Made by a program: the position numbers and the translations under genes | The notes under the pieces: generated by a model | Database searches by the model: none | Told to the model about the DNA's origin: nothing | The model's input: the letters and a program-made list of their open reading frames with translations, nothing else | Shown: positions 12,441-25,074 of the stretch, piece by piece | Position numbering within the stretch: the stretch's first letter is position 1 | Layout of the letters: each line of letters starts with the position of its first letter | Assembly (NCBI RefSeq): GCF_963678975.1 | Contig: NC_089281.1 | Span: 5,605,277 to 5,669,276 of the forward strand | Reading direction: 5' to 3' | DNA: 64,000 bases | Source of the DNA: Dysidea avara | Lineage: Eukaryota; Porifera; Demospongiae; Dictyoceratida; Dysideidae

Positions 12441-13149
12441 GGTAACATAGATAGTATAGGGCGCTATTGTGCCCTATACTATTTATGGAACCAATTCTCA
12501 CTATTCTAGTAGTTCAAAGTTAGGGTTAGGGTTCGGATTCAGCTTTATCTTCTTTAACATAAGCAAGATCATTGTCTTGCATTTAAGGAGCTGGCAGCTA
12601 GCAGTGGTTAACACTCTGATGTATTGCAAAAAGTAGTGAAATTGATCTCAGAATTCTGCATTCTCCACATATAAAAAAAATATTAATCAAAAGTGTGCCC
12701 AATAAAGAATACGCCCTCAGAGAGGTATGCAAGGACGAGATTAACCGATGCGCAACCCTAATCTACAGTAGAAGATGCACCAATATGGCTTAGCTGATAT
12801 TCTTATAACAGATATAAAATAATATTATCAAGCTGATAAACAAAGCTGATCTTTTCTCTAAAAATTTTGTACTCTAAAAATTGAGTGTGAAACTTTAATC
12901 AACAGTTGACATTACATAAACAGGTGATGCTAGTGCCCATAAATAGATGTTTATGTATATCTGTATCTGTATTTGTTGTTTGTTTACACATGTTCGTGAT
13001 CACCCTCCTAGCCCCACTAATATAACCCGTGCTTGAATATGCAGGTTTGTGAATATCTAGCCCTTTTTAAAACCAATCTCATTAAAAAGTCAAGGATAAG
13101 TTTTGTAAACGTAGTGGCTATTCGTCCGATTCTGGACGCCAACTTATTT
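12441..13149. other. No gene; short perfect palindrome
   Basis: TAGTATAGGGCG / TGCCCTATACTA forms a 30-bp hairpin near 12455-12483. TTAGGGTTAGGGTT near 12520 is only two units and not telomeric. Confidence 0.4.
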
Positions 13150-13637
13150 GGGCTATTCGTCCAGTTCTCACTCATCATAACTCAAGTATCAAGGTAACTT
13201 TTTAGTGAGTTCGAGGCAAGCTAGTGTGAGCAAATCAAGCATCACGGTTTCGCGAAGCCGGGCCAACCCTAGGTCACCTCAAACTCACCAGAAACTTACC
13301 TTCATACAGATAGTGGAAGGCATCATTATGCTTAACAGGCAAAGTTAAGGTTAGCATGAGGGTTAGCATTAGGGTTAGAGTCGAGTTCAGCTTTGGTTAC
13401 CCGGTCTTCTTACTATATGCAGGTTACTTACTGAATCACATTTATAAGATAGAAAAGTAAGAGAGGTAGTGCTAGCAGTGGTAGCACAGTAGGTAACACA
13501 CTTGCCTTTCACACCGGTGGTCCATGTTTGAGCCCTGGAAATTTAGCTGGATTTGTTTTCTTCTCGTTTTGCCAACCTTTTTCTTTTGTCTAAGGTTTTT
13601 TTTTAAAATTACATACGGAACTGGACGAATAACCCCT
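13150..13637. mobile_element. Inverted-repeat element with tRNA-like segment
   Basis: Ends read GGGCTATTCGTCCAGTTC and GAACTGGACGAATAACCCC, an 18-bp terminal inverted repeat with few mismatches. Inside, 13475-13538 has an A-box-like TAGCACAGTAGG and a B-box-like TGTTTGAGCCC, so a tRNA-derived SINE head or tRNA relic is included. A degenerate copy of the left end lies at about 13122. Confidence 0.55.
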
Positions 13638-13679
13638 TCCCTGGTATACTATTGTATTGTACATGTGATACAATTGCTG

Positions 13680-14041
13680 TAATGGACTTAATCCGCAATG
13701 ACGTCACGAACACAAGATGGCCGTGTTGTTTGAGGGACTAATACAAGTGGCTATGAGAATCATATGTCAGCCAGGGAAGAAGATATCAAGTTCTAAACCA
13801 ACAGGTACGGTTATAAGACAAGACAATAAAAGAACTGTATTGCGCATCATGGATAATGTTCAAGATATACTTATTTGCAATGGTTTTTGTTACTTTGTTC
13901 CCACACCTGTTGACTACTGGTCGCTATTTTACTTCCTGACTAAAATTTGATTGATCAAAGCAATTTCTCCATAGGTACTTGTGCATAAAACAATTCAGTT
14001 ATCTTGTGCTTGTGACGTCATTGTTGATCAAGTCCATTTAA
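13680..14041. repeat. Inverted repeat with TGACGTCA in both arms, upstream of ISCA2
   Basis: ATGGACTTAATCCGCAATGA (13682) plus CGTCACGAACACAAGAT is mirrored at 14001-14040 (ATCTTGTGCTTGTGACGTCA, then AGTCCATT). Each arm carries a full TGACGTCA, the CREB/ATF consensus, in opposite orientation. A 77-codon open frame between the arms (13717-13950) has no recognisable domain. Position just upstream of ISCA2 makes promoter activity possible, but it is equally a transposon. Confidence 0.5.
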
Positions 14042-14161
14042 TGATACTGTACAATGGGTTTTGTCAATAATCATGCACAACAGTAATACATAAATGATGC
14101 TGTGGCACTTATAGATCCTTGAGTGTATTTTTGATTTGGTTTTTCATGTCATTGTACAGTG

Positions 14162-15770
14162 ATGGCGTTGAGATACACTACTGGTTCACTATCATGCTAC
14201 TTGAGAAGAAGTGTCAGTAATGGTCTGACTTATTCAGTACTGATGTGGCATCGAAGGCACAACACTACTGACTCTGTGACGGATGATACAACAAAACAAC
14301 ATAGTGGTCTGAAACTGACGGACAAGTGTGTACAGGTATAACTTATGTCTTGAGTATATGATATACGTACTGAGTAGAGTCTGAGTGTGTACCTGTCGTT
14401 CCCCTACACACTTTATGGTACCATGTTTAATGGCTGTCACTGGATGCTCTTCAGTGAAAAAAATTTCAATTATTATCAGTAGTGTAGCATGGGATATAAA
14501 TGTTTATAGCCTGTATGATTGTTGCTAGAGGATAGACACATGGTAGTATGTCATGTGGTCCAAGCATGTAAGCCTTAGCAGTGGTCCACATACTGAATTT
14601 GAGAGAATCACCAAAGGCAACCCAAATCTAATGATACAAGTCCTCCAGCTTGGCCTTCTCCTTTTGGAACAATAAACCTTATCCCAAATGTTGTCTCGGA
14701 TTGCAAATGTACACTCTCTATTTGGGGAACTCGCAACATACTCGAGCGAAAGTTCTATTGGAGAAATTGAATGAATACTTAATCCTGAAAGAAGATTTTT
14801 TGTAAAGGTATAAAATCTATTATCTAACGCCGGGTTAGAATTTTCAGCTGGTTTTCTCAATGTTTCTTAATTGTGAAAACCATACCTGGTAGTTTAGCCT
14901 CGATATCTTGTGTGTTAGTTGCTGTACCAATCTTCAAAATATTGATCGCCATTGGTAGCAATACTCGAAAATATAAGAGTCCCCAAATAGAATATTCATG
15001 TGATGTCAGGCTTACAATGGCTGTAAAATGCAAATTTCGTTATGTGGTTGCATTGAAATTTGGTGCTCAGTATGAGGATCCAATTCTGACTCTTTCTACT
15101 GAATGCTATAGAGAGTCCATAGTCATACACAATTAGTTACCATAACAACTGATTTGTTGTCATGTCTACAAAGTGAACCACTATGATATACGTAATTGAA
15201 AAATCAGTCTGTGGAAAAAGTGTGGATGGGTCAATCATTGTAGCTTAAACCTTTTGTAGTGAGTAATAGCAACGGAGTTATGTATAAAAACATGCATAAC
15301 AATACAACAAGCATGAGATTTGTAATGATAGACCAACATTTTGTCATACCTACAGAATGAATGGAGGGTCACACCCACCATTCAAGTCAGAGTGCTTTGG
15401 TGTTCCTGGTACCATGCAAGACCAATTGGAAGCTTTTACTTTAGCTCAAAACTTTTAGAGCTGTGGACAGAAAAGCAAAGCAGGCATGCTAAAACACACC
15501 AACTGTGGCCCACTGGGATTCTTGTGCACCACACAGGCAGTCAAGTCTGGGCAAGCAATTCCTCTTGTCATGCAGGCACAGTGTTCAGGAAGCCAGGCAT
15601 GTGTGGCTGGTTGGTGGGCACACACCTGGTTTAAAAAGTATTATCTATAAAATAAAAAATACAGCCGAAATGCCAGGATGAGTCGAAAGTTGCAGTCAAG
15701 AAATGGCTGCAATGATTGTGTGTATGTTTGTGTGCACGCACATATGCGTACGTGGGTATCTGTATGTGTG

Positions 15771-15822
<52 letters not shown>

Positions 15823-18635
15823 TGTGTGTGTGTGTTACAACATCTAACATGTATATCTGCGTCTCCATGTGTTATGACATCAAACCTCGTGCTATCATTC
15901 CTACAGAGACTACTAGAGGTTAGTGAAGGAGGGAAAAAGATGTTGAGGGTGACAGTTGATGGAGGAGGATGCTCTGGTTTCATGTACAAGTTCAATTTGG
16001 ATTCCTCCACAAAGAACGATGACAAGTATGTACTTTATAGCATGGTCGTGACTTGTGTTTAGTTCTGGGGGAAGGGTAAGTAGGACGTGCACATGTGTAT
16101 GTAATATGTGACCGGATCTGTGAAAAATTGACATAATTGCACAAGCCTAAATTTACAGTATAAAGCATTGAATACATTGGGTGAAATACTTGCGATTATT
16201 GACAAAATTCCGTAAATTTTTTTAACTCTTTCTTAGCGAAGGAAGGGACTAACAATAAAAAACCTGGATATCATCTTATTCGCCTGTGCAAGAGGAGTTA
16301 GAAAATCTTTGTTTTGTTGCAGTAGCCCCAAGGATACCTAAGTTATGAGCATTTGTTTACATCATGTCGAAGCGTTCGTACGCGATCGCGAATTTTACCT
16401 TTGTATGCAGTGAAGAAGGGCGAGTAAAGGAAAAACTTACCCAGTAATTGATTCCCCTGCTCATGGCAAACACGATGGTGAACAGTTTAGCTCTGTACCT
16501 CAATCCGTTGGTAAGTTACAACCGTTTTTGTAAGCGCTTGTAATTTATTTTCCCTATACTTGCTGTACATATCAATTTGTTGCTACTTTGTAGGGCTGTA
16601 ACTCTGGCATATGAAGCTGAAACTTTGCCAGTGGGTACACTTGGCTAAGCAGATTATAAATAGTTAATAAACAGAAATTTGAAAAATATGCGTTTATGTC
16701 CTGTTTTCGCAGATCCGGTCACACTTATTGCTGTGAACATGTACAAGAATTGCATTTCTAGAGTGCTTTCATGGCACACACGTACACCATGAATTGGGAA
16801 ATTGACCAAATAGTGCTGTATTCCTTGATATGAAATGAAGCAATTCGTTTACGTCTATCACATCATAAACAGACACACAGGCATACTGTACAGGAATAAA
16901 GCAAGCTCTCCATGAGCAGGTGAATAAGATATTGGATAGTTTGAGAATTGCTTCCCTGAGTAATGGCTGGATTAAAAATTATACTTGTGTGGGTTATTTA
17001 TTGAGACGGTCACGTATAGTCCTTAAGATGATTGCTGTAACCCATTCCACGATTGCCTTCCATCGTCATAACTGTATTTGTTTGTCTTCTTAATAAAATT
17101 TTATGCAAGGCTGTGTTTCTTTATAAGAAATGATTTTTCATATCCTAGTTCTGTCTTGACTATATTATGCAGTTTTTAGGTAACCAAGAGTGGTGCCATG
17201 TATTGGTGACGTTAAATATTTTAAGTGTCCTAATTTGGCTGTTTTCTAGAAATATTACTGTCCCTTGGTTGCTAAGAGAGAACATTTTGTATCATGTGAG
17301 TGACATGACTAAACAATTAACCACTTCCAATGGTGGATGAGAGTCTTGTGAACTTTCTGGACTGTATTCAGAGATCAATACTAGTGCATAAGAGGAGACT
17401 ACTGGTAAAGACTACTACACAACTGAACCTGCAGATGTTTAACTGTACTTAGAATTTACATTGTGTTTCAATTTTTCTCATACCTATAATTATATTAAAT
17501 CCACAAACACGTGTGCACACAACAGAAGTAGTAGTTCTTCGTATGTACCTATCATCATACAGTGTTTATAGGTGATGAAATATTGTCTTGCATTACACTT
17601 ATCAAATGGGATACACAATGACATGATTGTATGCTTGTGGTGTTAGCTAGTAACCAAGTAACACTTACTCCCTTTATTCCGGACACTTTTAAAGTTCATG
17701 CTAGTGTCCTCCTATTGGAGTAGACAGGTAGTTCTAATTTTATAGTGCAAATAAAATAAGTTAGATGTACATGTCCCGTAGGCTATCGTTTTATATAGTT
17801 AGTGTTTTTTGACAAGATTTTAGAAATGAATAATGTGTGTAGTGTGTGTCGTTTTTAGCACCACTATTAACTGGCTAACACTTCACAAGGTTGACAAGCC
17901 CAAGATGTTAGCAGGTGGTATCACTTGGCATGTACTAACCTGGTGTCTCTCTTGAGGTTTTATAAGCCTCCCAACAGGGAACATCTCTAATATTAGTTTG
18001 GTGGGCTTGTCACAATGTCAGTGGTACATGCCAGTTAACTAGGTGTGCACTGCTGGCATGATGATCTGCCTTTGCTATTGTCTGTCCCTTCCTTTTTGGT
18101 AGGTTGTGTAACCCATAACTGGGCAGTAGAGATGTGTGTGTGTGTGTGTGTGAAAGTGCACTCAGTGTGTATAGCATGCATACTCTGTGTCCGTCCCACA
18201 CTAGTACAAATAAAAAAAATAGATGTCGTGTTACATAAGGCATCTAATTTGTACTACAATGATACGGGCAGTCTGGTTCACACTGTTGGCCATATCTTTT
18301 GACATGTCCATAGCTATGAAAGTCTGACCATACTAAATTTTTACATTGTCATTGCTGTCTTTCATACTACTGATTTCACTCTACCCTAATAGAATACACA
18401 CTTGTTAACAATGCTGTATAAGTAAACAATCACTTTCATATCATTTGTTTCACTTTTTCACAGAATATTTGAGAGAGATGGAGCAAGAGTTATCATTGAT
18501 GAGTTATCACTGGGTTTCTTGGATGGTTCAACAGTTGACTATCATGAAGAGTTGATACGTTCGTCATTTAGAATAGAAGATATCCCTCAGGCTGAGAAGG
18601 GCTGTAGCTGTGGAGCTTCATTTGCTGTTAAATGA
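14162..18635 (+). CDS. ISCA2: ISCA2, mitochondrial iron-sulfur cluster assembly protein, three exons
   Basis: A-type Fe-S assembly protein; in other animals ISCA2 works with ISCA1 and IBA57 in the mitochondrial matrix to make [4Fe-4S] clusters. Coding exons read 14162-14335 (58 codons, ends CAG before GTATAA), 15907-16025 (acceptor CCTACAG, donor GTATGT) and 18464-18635 (acceptor TTTTTCACAG, stop TGA). The phases join exactly and give 154 residues, the length of the human protein. Exon 1 is an Arg/Ser/Thr-rich presequence poor in acidic residues, followed by LTDKCVQ; exon 2 begins RLLEVSEGG and carries the first conserved cysteine in GGGCSGF; exon 3 has ELIRSSF and the paired cysteines of GCSCG. 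All three cluster-ligand cysteines are present. I start at the second of two adjacent start-like codons, since the first is GTG. Intron 1 holds a TG/GCGT microsatellite and intron 2 a 613-bp inverted-repeat element. A TGTACAG just before the ATG could be an acceptor for a 5' UTR intron. Confidence 0.93.
14525..15640. other. ISCA2 intron 1, nothing else recognised
   Basis: Several open frames (for example 14525-14860 minus, 14873-15136 plus) show no domain I know. I treat them as chance frames or an unclassified decayed repeat. Confidence 0.4.
15762..15834 (+). repeat. (TG)n / (GCGT)n microsatellite
   Basis: A run of TG followed by GCGT units and TG again, inside ISCA2 intron 1, about 70 bp before the exon 2 acceptor. 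Alternating purine-pyrimidine sequence of this kind can adopt Z-DNA. Open frames on both strands here are repeat artefacts. Confidence 0.95.
16109..16721. mobile_element. Non-autonomous inverted-repeat element (TGACCGGATCTG ends), copy 1
   Basis: Bounded by TGACCGGATCTG and CAGATCCGGTCA. The interior is colinear, in opposite orientation, with 36280-36918. Shared blocks include AAAGCATTGAATACATTGGG, TTAGCTCTGTACCTCAATCC-like sequence and GTAGGGCTGTAACTC. It lies wholly in ISCA2 intron 2. No coding capacity; the copy at 36 kb has diverged by many small changes. Confidence 0.8.
16722..18463. other. Rest of ISCA2 intron 2, no other gene
   Basis: AT-rich intronic sequence with a (GT)n run at about 18133-18152. 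No coding or RNA feature supported. Confidence 0.5.
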
Positions 18636-19357
18636 TGATCCTTTACCATACAAACAGGAGGGGAGTGGCTATTATTACACTGTGAATATTTAAACATGTA
18701 CACTAGCAGAAAAACTTCTGGCCATGGACATCTGAATGTTAGTGTAAAATTGTCTATTGTTTAACATTTTTGTATATACAAATAATACCATCAGCCAAAT
18801 TTCACAGATGCTACTAGTGTATATACACGTGTTGTCCATGTGCTGTGCATGAACATTATTAATTCTTGAGCATGTCATCTTTTAATCACGTGAAGTAGCT
18901 GCAACTCCCAACATGCCAAACTGATATTGACCTCCCCGCATGATGAATTGGCAGTATTAAAGCAGCTACATACAAAGTGGAAACATTGCTACGAACTTAG
19001 TCCAAAATGGTTTTAAGTGCTTTTAATGTGATATGAACGTTATAAATTTGTAACAGACACTTTGAGGACCAGCTGATTTACTAGCTGTTATAAAGAGGTT
19101 GTCCTTTTTCAGAGGTAAAACTGTTCTGAGAAACTGTGCATTATAAGGAGGAAAATGTACAGTACTAGTGTCCTGTTATTCAGAGGATCTACTCCAGTGT
19201 TAGTGTAGCTATGTAGTACTACAACCAGCATATCGGCAATGCATTAAATATGTACATACAAATTACAACACATTGTACAGTGTTACATCTGATGATATGA
19301 AATGATTTGCTCTGCAACGGCTTGTTCATTCAATGAGAAATTAGCAACTGAAAATCA
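18636..19357. other. Space between convergent genes
   Basis: Lies between ISCA2 (plus) and family gene 1 (minus). I see no clear AATAAA close to either stop. GTTATAAAGAGGTTGTCC (about 19086) resembles the interior of the pogo-like MITE at 51.3 kb and may be an old relative. Confidence 0.4.
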
Positions 19358-22300
19358 CTAGCATCCATAGATGCAGATGAGGATTAGCCATACAAATATC
19401 CATGGTGGGAACAGAAGACACAATACAAAATGGAGAAGATGATTGACCGCTGGTTCTCTGCTCTCACTAACATACACATGTTGATGTACTATCAATGGTG
19501 TCTGCTCTGTAGTGTCTTTTGGTGGAGGGGGTGGTGGATAAGTTGCTACAACAAATACAATACCATGAGATACTATTTTACTATGCACTACTCATGTAAA
19601 ACACAAATAACATTGAAGTACAGCAGTATCAGGTCACTGTATGTCACTTCCCTACACTGGCCACCAATAATACCCAAATGCGTCAGTTGTGTACACCGAG
19701 ACCATCAAAAGAATCACCTTTGATACCAAAAAATTGGCCTCAATAACGAGGTTGCTAAGAAGACACATGATTTTCCAAGATTGAATTTATGAAAACAAAG
19801 ACCCCTTGTTGTCTGGTCACAAATCTGACCTGCTTTGTAAAGAATGGAGGCTCAACCCCCATGTCATAAAACTTATTGCTTGGGATTGTTCCATTTGCAG
19901 TACTTCATATACATCTATTTATAGACAGAAAGCAAATTCAGTACTCTAAAAGAGTAGTCAAACACTCTAATAGAATGGTCAATTCTAATGTATTCACACA
20001 ATAGCAATGTGATATTTTTCCTTGGCATGATACTAAATTTTCCCAAGTAAAAAGATGTAGTCTACTCTTCATACAGAGTAGGAGTACACTACCATACATA
20101 TGGCTAGCTGCTCATGATAATGAATTTTCTTCAAAGGCTAGAATCTGCTCATTAAACTTTACACTAGATAAAAATATCTCATATTCACAAAGTGTGACCT
20201 GCATTCCTATTCTTGTCATCTTTTGGCCAAAATTTCCTGACTTTACATATTTTAAGTCATTTTGAAACCTTGCTTAGCAGCCATCTCTTTAATATGACTA
20301 CCTTGTTATAGTGACTACCTCTAGTAGAGCTAAGATGTGCTCTATTACATGTCCATCCATCTGTATGTCTGTCAGTGCACATACACAAGAAGAAGCCTTT
20401 TAAGCTGAGTACAATGAATGAGTAACTTTAGTACTGTACGTATATAGTAGGGATAAAAAAGGATTGGGTTTTCCTGCCCAACCCAAAAACCAGCCTCTTT
20501 TTTCCTGAAGTCATGACAGCTAGGCAAATGCCGTCAGAGTGAACCCAAATGTAACAAATTTGAAATTTAAAAACTGTTATGCTTAACTGAATTTTCTACT
20601 AACTGACTGATGCTTCAGCCAATGCTACAGACATAATTTCTTCACTGCTCGTCTTTTCGCCTACCACAGTAGCTACAATGGATGTCTAATGGAGTAACCC
20701 TTGTCCTCCTTTGTGTCCCATTTTACTGCGTTGGGGTTGATTATTGGGTACCACGTGGTTGGATTCCTTTTGCTGACTATGATGTTTACAATGGCTTCTC
20801 GTATTGTCTTTGTTTGTTGCACTGTGTAATGAGCAAGCAGAACTTAGCTGAAAACAAAATGGAATGGCAACTTCGCCGTCAGTAATTAATAGTCAGGGAA
20901 TGCATAAAGACACAAAACTCGTTTTATCATATGTCTGGTGACATTGTATCCTTTGATGCAGTATGCACGGGTTTACCAGTCACAAATACCAAAAGGCATA
21001 ACAAGTATAGGACATTTTAAATGTGAGTAAGGATCATAGAATACACCTACAGCTATTCATGGTTATACTACTGGTTGGCATTAAACATCCACAACATAGC
21101 TGCAGGTGTAGGCATCTTCCCTTACTTTTATTTTTATGACGTACTTAGCTTGTCACCCAAAAATTTACCTCACCTTTCTTTCACGACAGCTTGGTAGTGT
21201 ATAATCAAACTCAAACGTGTCTGCAGAGCAGTTTAACCCTAAACACTTCCAACAAAACTCAATAAATTACTTAACTGCAGTTTTACTAACTAACAGATCA
21301 AGTAAAAGCCAACTATGGTTAACACTAAGGGATTGATTTCTTCAGTGTTCATATGAGACGTGTCTTTTTACCTAAAGCAGTAGCTACAGTAGATTTATCA
21401 TGGACTGACTTTGTCCTCCTTTGTGTCCCATTTCTTTCTGCACTACCACTAATGATTTGTGTAATGGCTTCCTAAGTCTGCAATTTCTGTATTTGATTGA
21501 ATTATTTTTGTAATTTGGTAATTACATTATTATGCACCACTTTAAACTGAAATACAATTTTTTATAGTGTGCATTTGTGTTTCTCACAGGAATTGTTTAG
21601 AGAAAGCCTTGAGGCTGTCCTTAATTATTGTTTGCATTTGTTATTTAGGGTAGCCTACAAGGCTAGATATACCAATTGGTTGTTTTATGCCCCATATAGC
21701 CCATTGAGAATAACATTCATAACATCTTCAGGAGCTTGCCTCAATCATTTTTCAACCTGGCAAGAATAAACCATCTCAAGCAAAAGCTTACCAACCTGGA
21801 ATGTTAATACTGGTACTGCACGACCTTCATTTCTCACATATATACTGCTTTTAGCATAAGCCATTTTGGGTGCGGAAAGATACATAAACATACATAACAT
21901 AACATACATACATACAAACACACACACACACACATGTTTTTGGAAAGCAATTTCAGGAAACCAGGAGCGTGCCAGTTTAAAATGGTATCTTCATTTACAT
22001 GGGATATATCATCACAAAGGTAAGGTTCATCGTAACCTCACCACCATTAGTTCATGGTCACCATAGAAAACATATACATGTAAGTATAAACCTGGGCAAA
22101 GGCACTATAGTCATTAAGGGCAAATTGTATGCTTAGTCTCTTATAAGGGAAATCCCAGATTTCATTTATAGTCTGTAGATAAATTTCACTACCCAGGTTG
22201 ACAAAGAACCCTGTGAGGTCTATTTATTTAGACACCATAAGTATTTACCTAGAGTATCATACAGTACGATAGTAACTGTGTAGTAGGGACGACAAAGGAG

Positions 22301-23845
22301 TAGGCGTGGCTTACAAAATACAATCTCCCAGAAACTGGGGTTGGAGGGATTTTTTTCTTCTTCCTTACTTTGGCCCCTTTTCTGTTACACTTTTTCAGTC
22401 AGTCAGTAAGTCAAGTCACTAGGTCTAAGTCCTTGAAATTAGGTTAGGTAATCCTAAGGCTGCAGCACATGTTGCTGTCAGACCTTCAGTGCTGGTCACT
22501 GTAAAGTGCTAATAATAATAATAAACCAGCCTCAATTTTCCCTGATGACGATAAGGCAGTATTGGTTAGGTAAATCTAAGCCCAAAAAAGCCTTTAGGTC
22601 GACCCGAAATGCTTTCAACAAGTCGCTACAGAAATTTTTTAAAATTATTCAACGAAATTCTCTGACTGACTGACTGACTGACTGATATTTTCAGACAAGC
22701 GTACCTCGATAACGGCTGCAGCTACAGTAGGAGCTTGAGTTTTTCACTGTTCGACATCGCTTCAGCCCGAGATATGCCTTTTGGCATGCTGCAGTGCGCA
22801 CCATGCATTCTTCATGGACTTACTGTTGTCCTCCTTTGTGTTCCATTCATCTTTGCTGACAGCGCAAGGTGTCGATTTGGTGGTAGCTATAGGTAGTTGC
22901 GCGATGGCTTCTCTAGGTTTGTAACGGAAATTGTCTGTATTTCCACAGTGGCAATTTTGATTTTAGAGATGTATTTCTCTTGGCATTTCATGATTCTTAA
23001 TAGGACAACAAAGCGCACTGATGAATGCTTTGGTGATAGCGCGTGATGGCTTCTCTAGGTTTGTATAACGGAAATCGTCCATATTTTTCATAGTGACTAT
23101 TTTGACTGCAGAGGCGCATTTTGAACAGTTCTTGATTTGTAATGCTGTGTAACAGGCTGACAACGAAGTGTAATGGATACTGCATCTAACTGATAACTGG
23201 GGCGTGCGATACTATTCCTTCTTTTGATGCGGTATGCGTGGGTTTACCAGTCATAATTCCATTTTACAAAAAAAAAGCTAACAAGCAAGTATACACAAAA
23301 ATTTGGAATTTTCAACTAGAGTAGGGACCATATTGAGAAAAAGTACTGAAACTAGTGCATGATATTAAACAATAAGAAGTGTTATATCCCTACTGTGCTT
23401 TGGTAACTTGGGCACAGCAGGGATATAACGCTTCTTATTGTTTTACTGTGATTTAATATCATGTACTACTCAAACTCAACCTAGTTTCAGTACTTTTTCT
23501 CAATATGGTCCTTACTCTAGTTGAAAATTCCAAATTTTGGTGTATACTTGTAACATTAGTATACCATAGCCTGTTTGCATTCACCTGAGCCTTCTTTGAA
23601 ATTATTTTGCATTAGAACAACCAAGCATATTTAAAACACATTACCACACCTTTATCCTAATTTTAAAAACCCATAAAACTTGTAAGCTTTTTAAAACAGA
23701 TTTGGTTAACGAGGATCCGTGTACAGTTCAACAATGATTCAATTGACGGTCACAGTACATATTACTTACCAGCAGGAGGAGGAATGTCGGCAGTAGCAGA
23801 ATATGGTGGAGGAGGTGCAGATGGTATTGTCTCCTGTGAGGTCAT
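19358..23845 (-). CDS. LFPPW-tail family protein 1: Pro-rich, C-terminal membrane segment, two exons
   Basis: I do not recognise a named family. Exon 1 (23845-23770, 25 codons plus 1 base) starts MTSQETIPSAPPPPY and ends at a strong donor GTAAGTAAT. Exon 2 (19545-19358) follows acceptor TTGTATTTGTTGTAG and supplies two bases that complete an Ala codon, so the phase matches. The product is 87 residues: a Pro-rich head with PPPPY (a PPxY-type WW-domain ligand) and a run of six prolines, a short polar linker, then a hydrophobic stretch at about 59-87 containing VNHLLH and LFPPW, ending IYGC. This looks like a tail-anchored or hairpin membrane protein with a cytosolic Pro-rich head. The 4.2-kb intron holds two fold-back element copies. 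It is the first of four same-strand paralogs. An additional small exon inside the intron cannot be excluded. Confidence 0.6.
20432..21140 (+). mobile_element. Fold-back family copy 1, one arm plus short central hairpin
   Basis: Starts with the family terminus (ACTGTACGTATATAGTAGGG, then TTGGGTTTTCCTGCCCAA), continues through the CAGCCTC block, ACTGACTGATGCTTCAGCC and TCCTCCTTTGTGTCCCAT, and ends in a small hairpin (ACACCTACAGCTAT / ATAGCTGCAGGTGT, 21040-21116). The opposite arm is missing. Lies in the intron of family gene 1. Confidence 0.65.
21140..21490 (+). mobile_element. Second partial fold-back arm
   Basis: Contains CCCTAAACACTTCCAACAAA, a diverged ACTAACAGATC block, GTTCATATGAGACGTGTC and GACTTTGTCCTCCTTTGTGT in family order, without the terminus or hairpin. 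A rearranged or separate truncated copy abutting copy 1. Confidence 0.5.
22260..23551 (+). mobile_element. Fold-back family copy 2, left arm with central hairpin
   Basis: Arm from ACAGTACGATAGTAACTGTG / TAGTAGGGAC to about 23290, including a (CTGA)n block (22664-22685), GTTCGACATCGCTTC and TGTCCTCCTTTGTG-type phrases. Central hairpin about 23300-23540 has near-identical arms (GGGACCATATTGAGAAAAAG, AACAATAAGAAGTGTTATAT and their complements). Only about 20 bases of the right arm follow. The exon 1 donor of family gene 1 is about 220 bp further on. Confidence 0.8.
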
Positions 23846-24246
23846 CTCTATCACACCCTAACCCTTTATAAACGTACCTGCAGTGTTGTGAAATGAAGTG
23901 ATAATTTTACAACACATGGATACAAATAACAGTGCATAGAATAGTTTGGATTTACTAAACATTTTCAAGCACTCATTAATGTCAAGTGCACAGTGTTGTA
24001 TAAAGTTAAAGCAAAACACACAAACAGCAGTATTTCTAGTGTACACTAATTCAATCAAGTTATTCTGCTGTGATATCATTGAAAAGGCGCACATGTCAAG
24101 TGACTATACGTCACATGAACCACTTGCAGAAGAAAGCAGGGTAGTACATCAATGTGAACTAAAACGGCAACTCAAATACACTTTGTAGAGAGAACCATCA
24201 CTAGTAAATGAGATAAATACATAAGGGAGTAGCACTTCAATATACA

Positions 24247-24493
24247 CTGTACTCCGATCTTCGTTGACACGGCCTTGATCAAAACAAAAGTCAAGCTAAA
24301 AATTTGCAGCCAGTCAAAGGACAAGTACAATTTGTAAATGTACACCACAATCAATACTTTTAGAATACTGACGTGAATGTAAATTTACAAAAATATACTA
24401 CAATATGGTCAAAAGTCAAGCAAAAATTTTAGCAAGTCAAGACTTATTTCTCGAGTTTGACCACTTTGACTGAGGATGAAGATCAGAGTACAG
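24247..24493. repeat. Short inverted-repeat element, about 250 bp
   Basis: CTGTACTCCGATCTTCGT is mirrored by GAAGATCAGAGTACAG. Interior AAAGTCAAGCTAAAAATTTG and TCAAGCAAAAATTTT recur in inverse or direct form, typical of a MITE. Confidence 0.55.
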
Positions 24494-24499
24494 AATAAA

Positions 24500-25070
24500 T
24501 TTGTCAAAACGACAGGGTTGTACAAAAGGACACGTAGCTACCCCTTGTTTTACAAAACAAAAATTGAAATATTGTCAGATTGACTTACAGACGGTTAAGG
24601 ATTGTACCACGGCAAAACTGAGGAGTTTAAGTATGGACCATAACCCAAAACAAACTAACCAAATGAATCAACAAAATTGCTGACAACGCAACGCAGGAAA
24701 CAAGAACTCTTACGGTATGTACGGGCGTGTCACCAAATAATTAGAGCCCGGGTTAATTAATCTATGATTAGAGGGAAAAATTCGAGGCAAACATTGGCAA
24801 GTTTGCTGTATAGTTTACGTACAGCAATCACACAATTATACCTTTAGTTCCAACTCGTAACTTGAGTTCCTGATCCAATCCCCGCGAACATTCAGTCGAT
24901 CGCTTACTAGGAGAATCCGTAAATATACGGATAACAAATGCAATGTTGTCATATCTTGGGTGTCATGTACAGTTGTAGGATTATTATTTTTTTTTTAACG
25001 GAAAGGAAATGAAAACTATGATGATCATAACACACGTACATACTGAAAACTACAACATACTACTACTTGT
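24500..25070. other. No gene seen
   Basis: Upstream side of family gene 1. No promoter element or coding region I can support. Confidence 0.4.
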
Positions 25071-25074
25071 TACC

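Noticed and set aside
12515-12535. TTAGGGTTAGGGTT as telomere-like repeat
   Set aside because: Only two units, inside ordinary sequence; a similar phrase at 13365 is irregular.
13717-13950. 77-codon frame starting MAVLFEGLIQ with a GTACGG donor-like site
   Set aside because: It lies between the arms of an inverted repeat, has no known domain and no partner exon. It could be a first exon, but support is too thin.
15641-16062. Cys/Val/Ala- or Thr/His-rich open frames on both strands
   Set aside because: They are translations of the (TG)n/(GCGT)n microsatellite and extend into the ISCA2 exon in wrong frames.
21660-22100. Possible exon near the (AC)n run at 21917-21933
   Set aside because: Short frames without domain or convincing splice sites; the repeat explains the frame openness.
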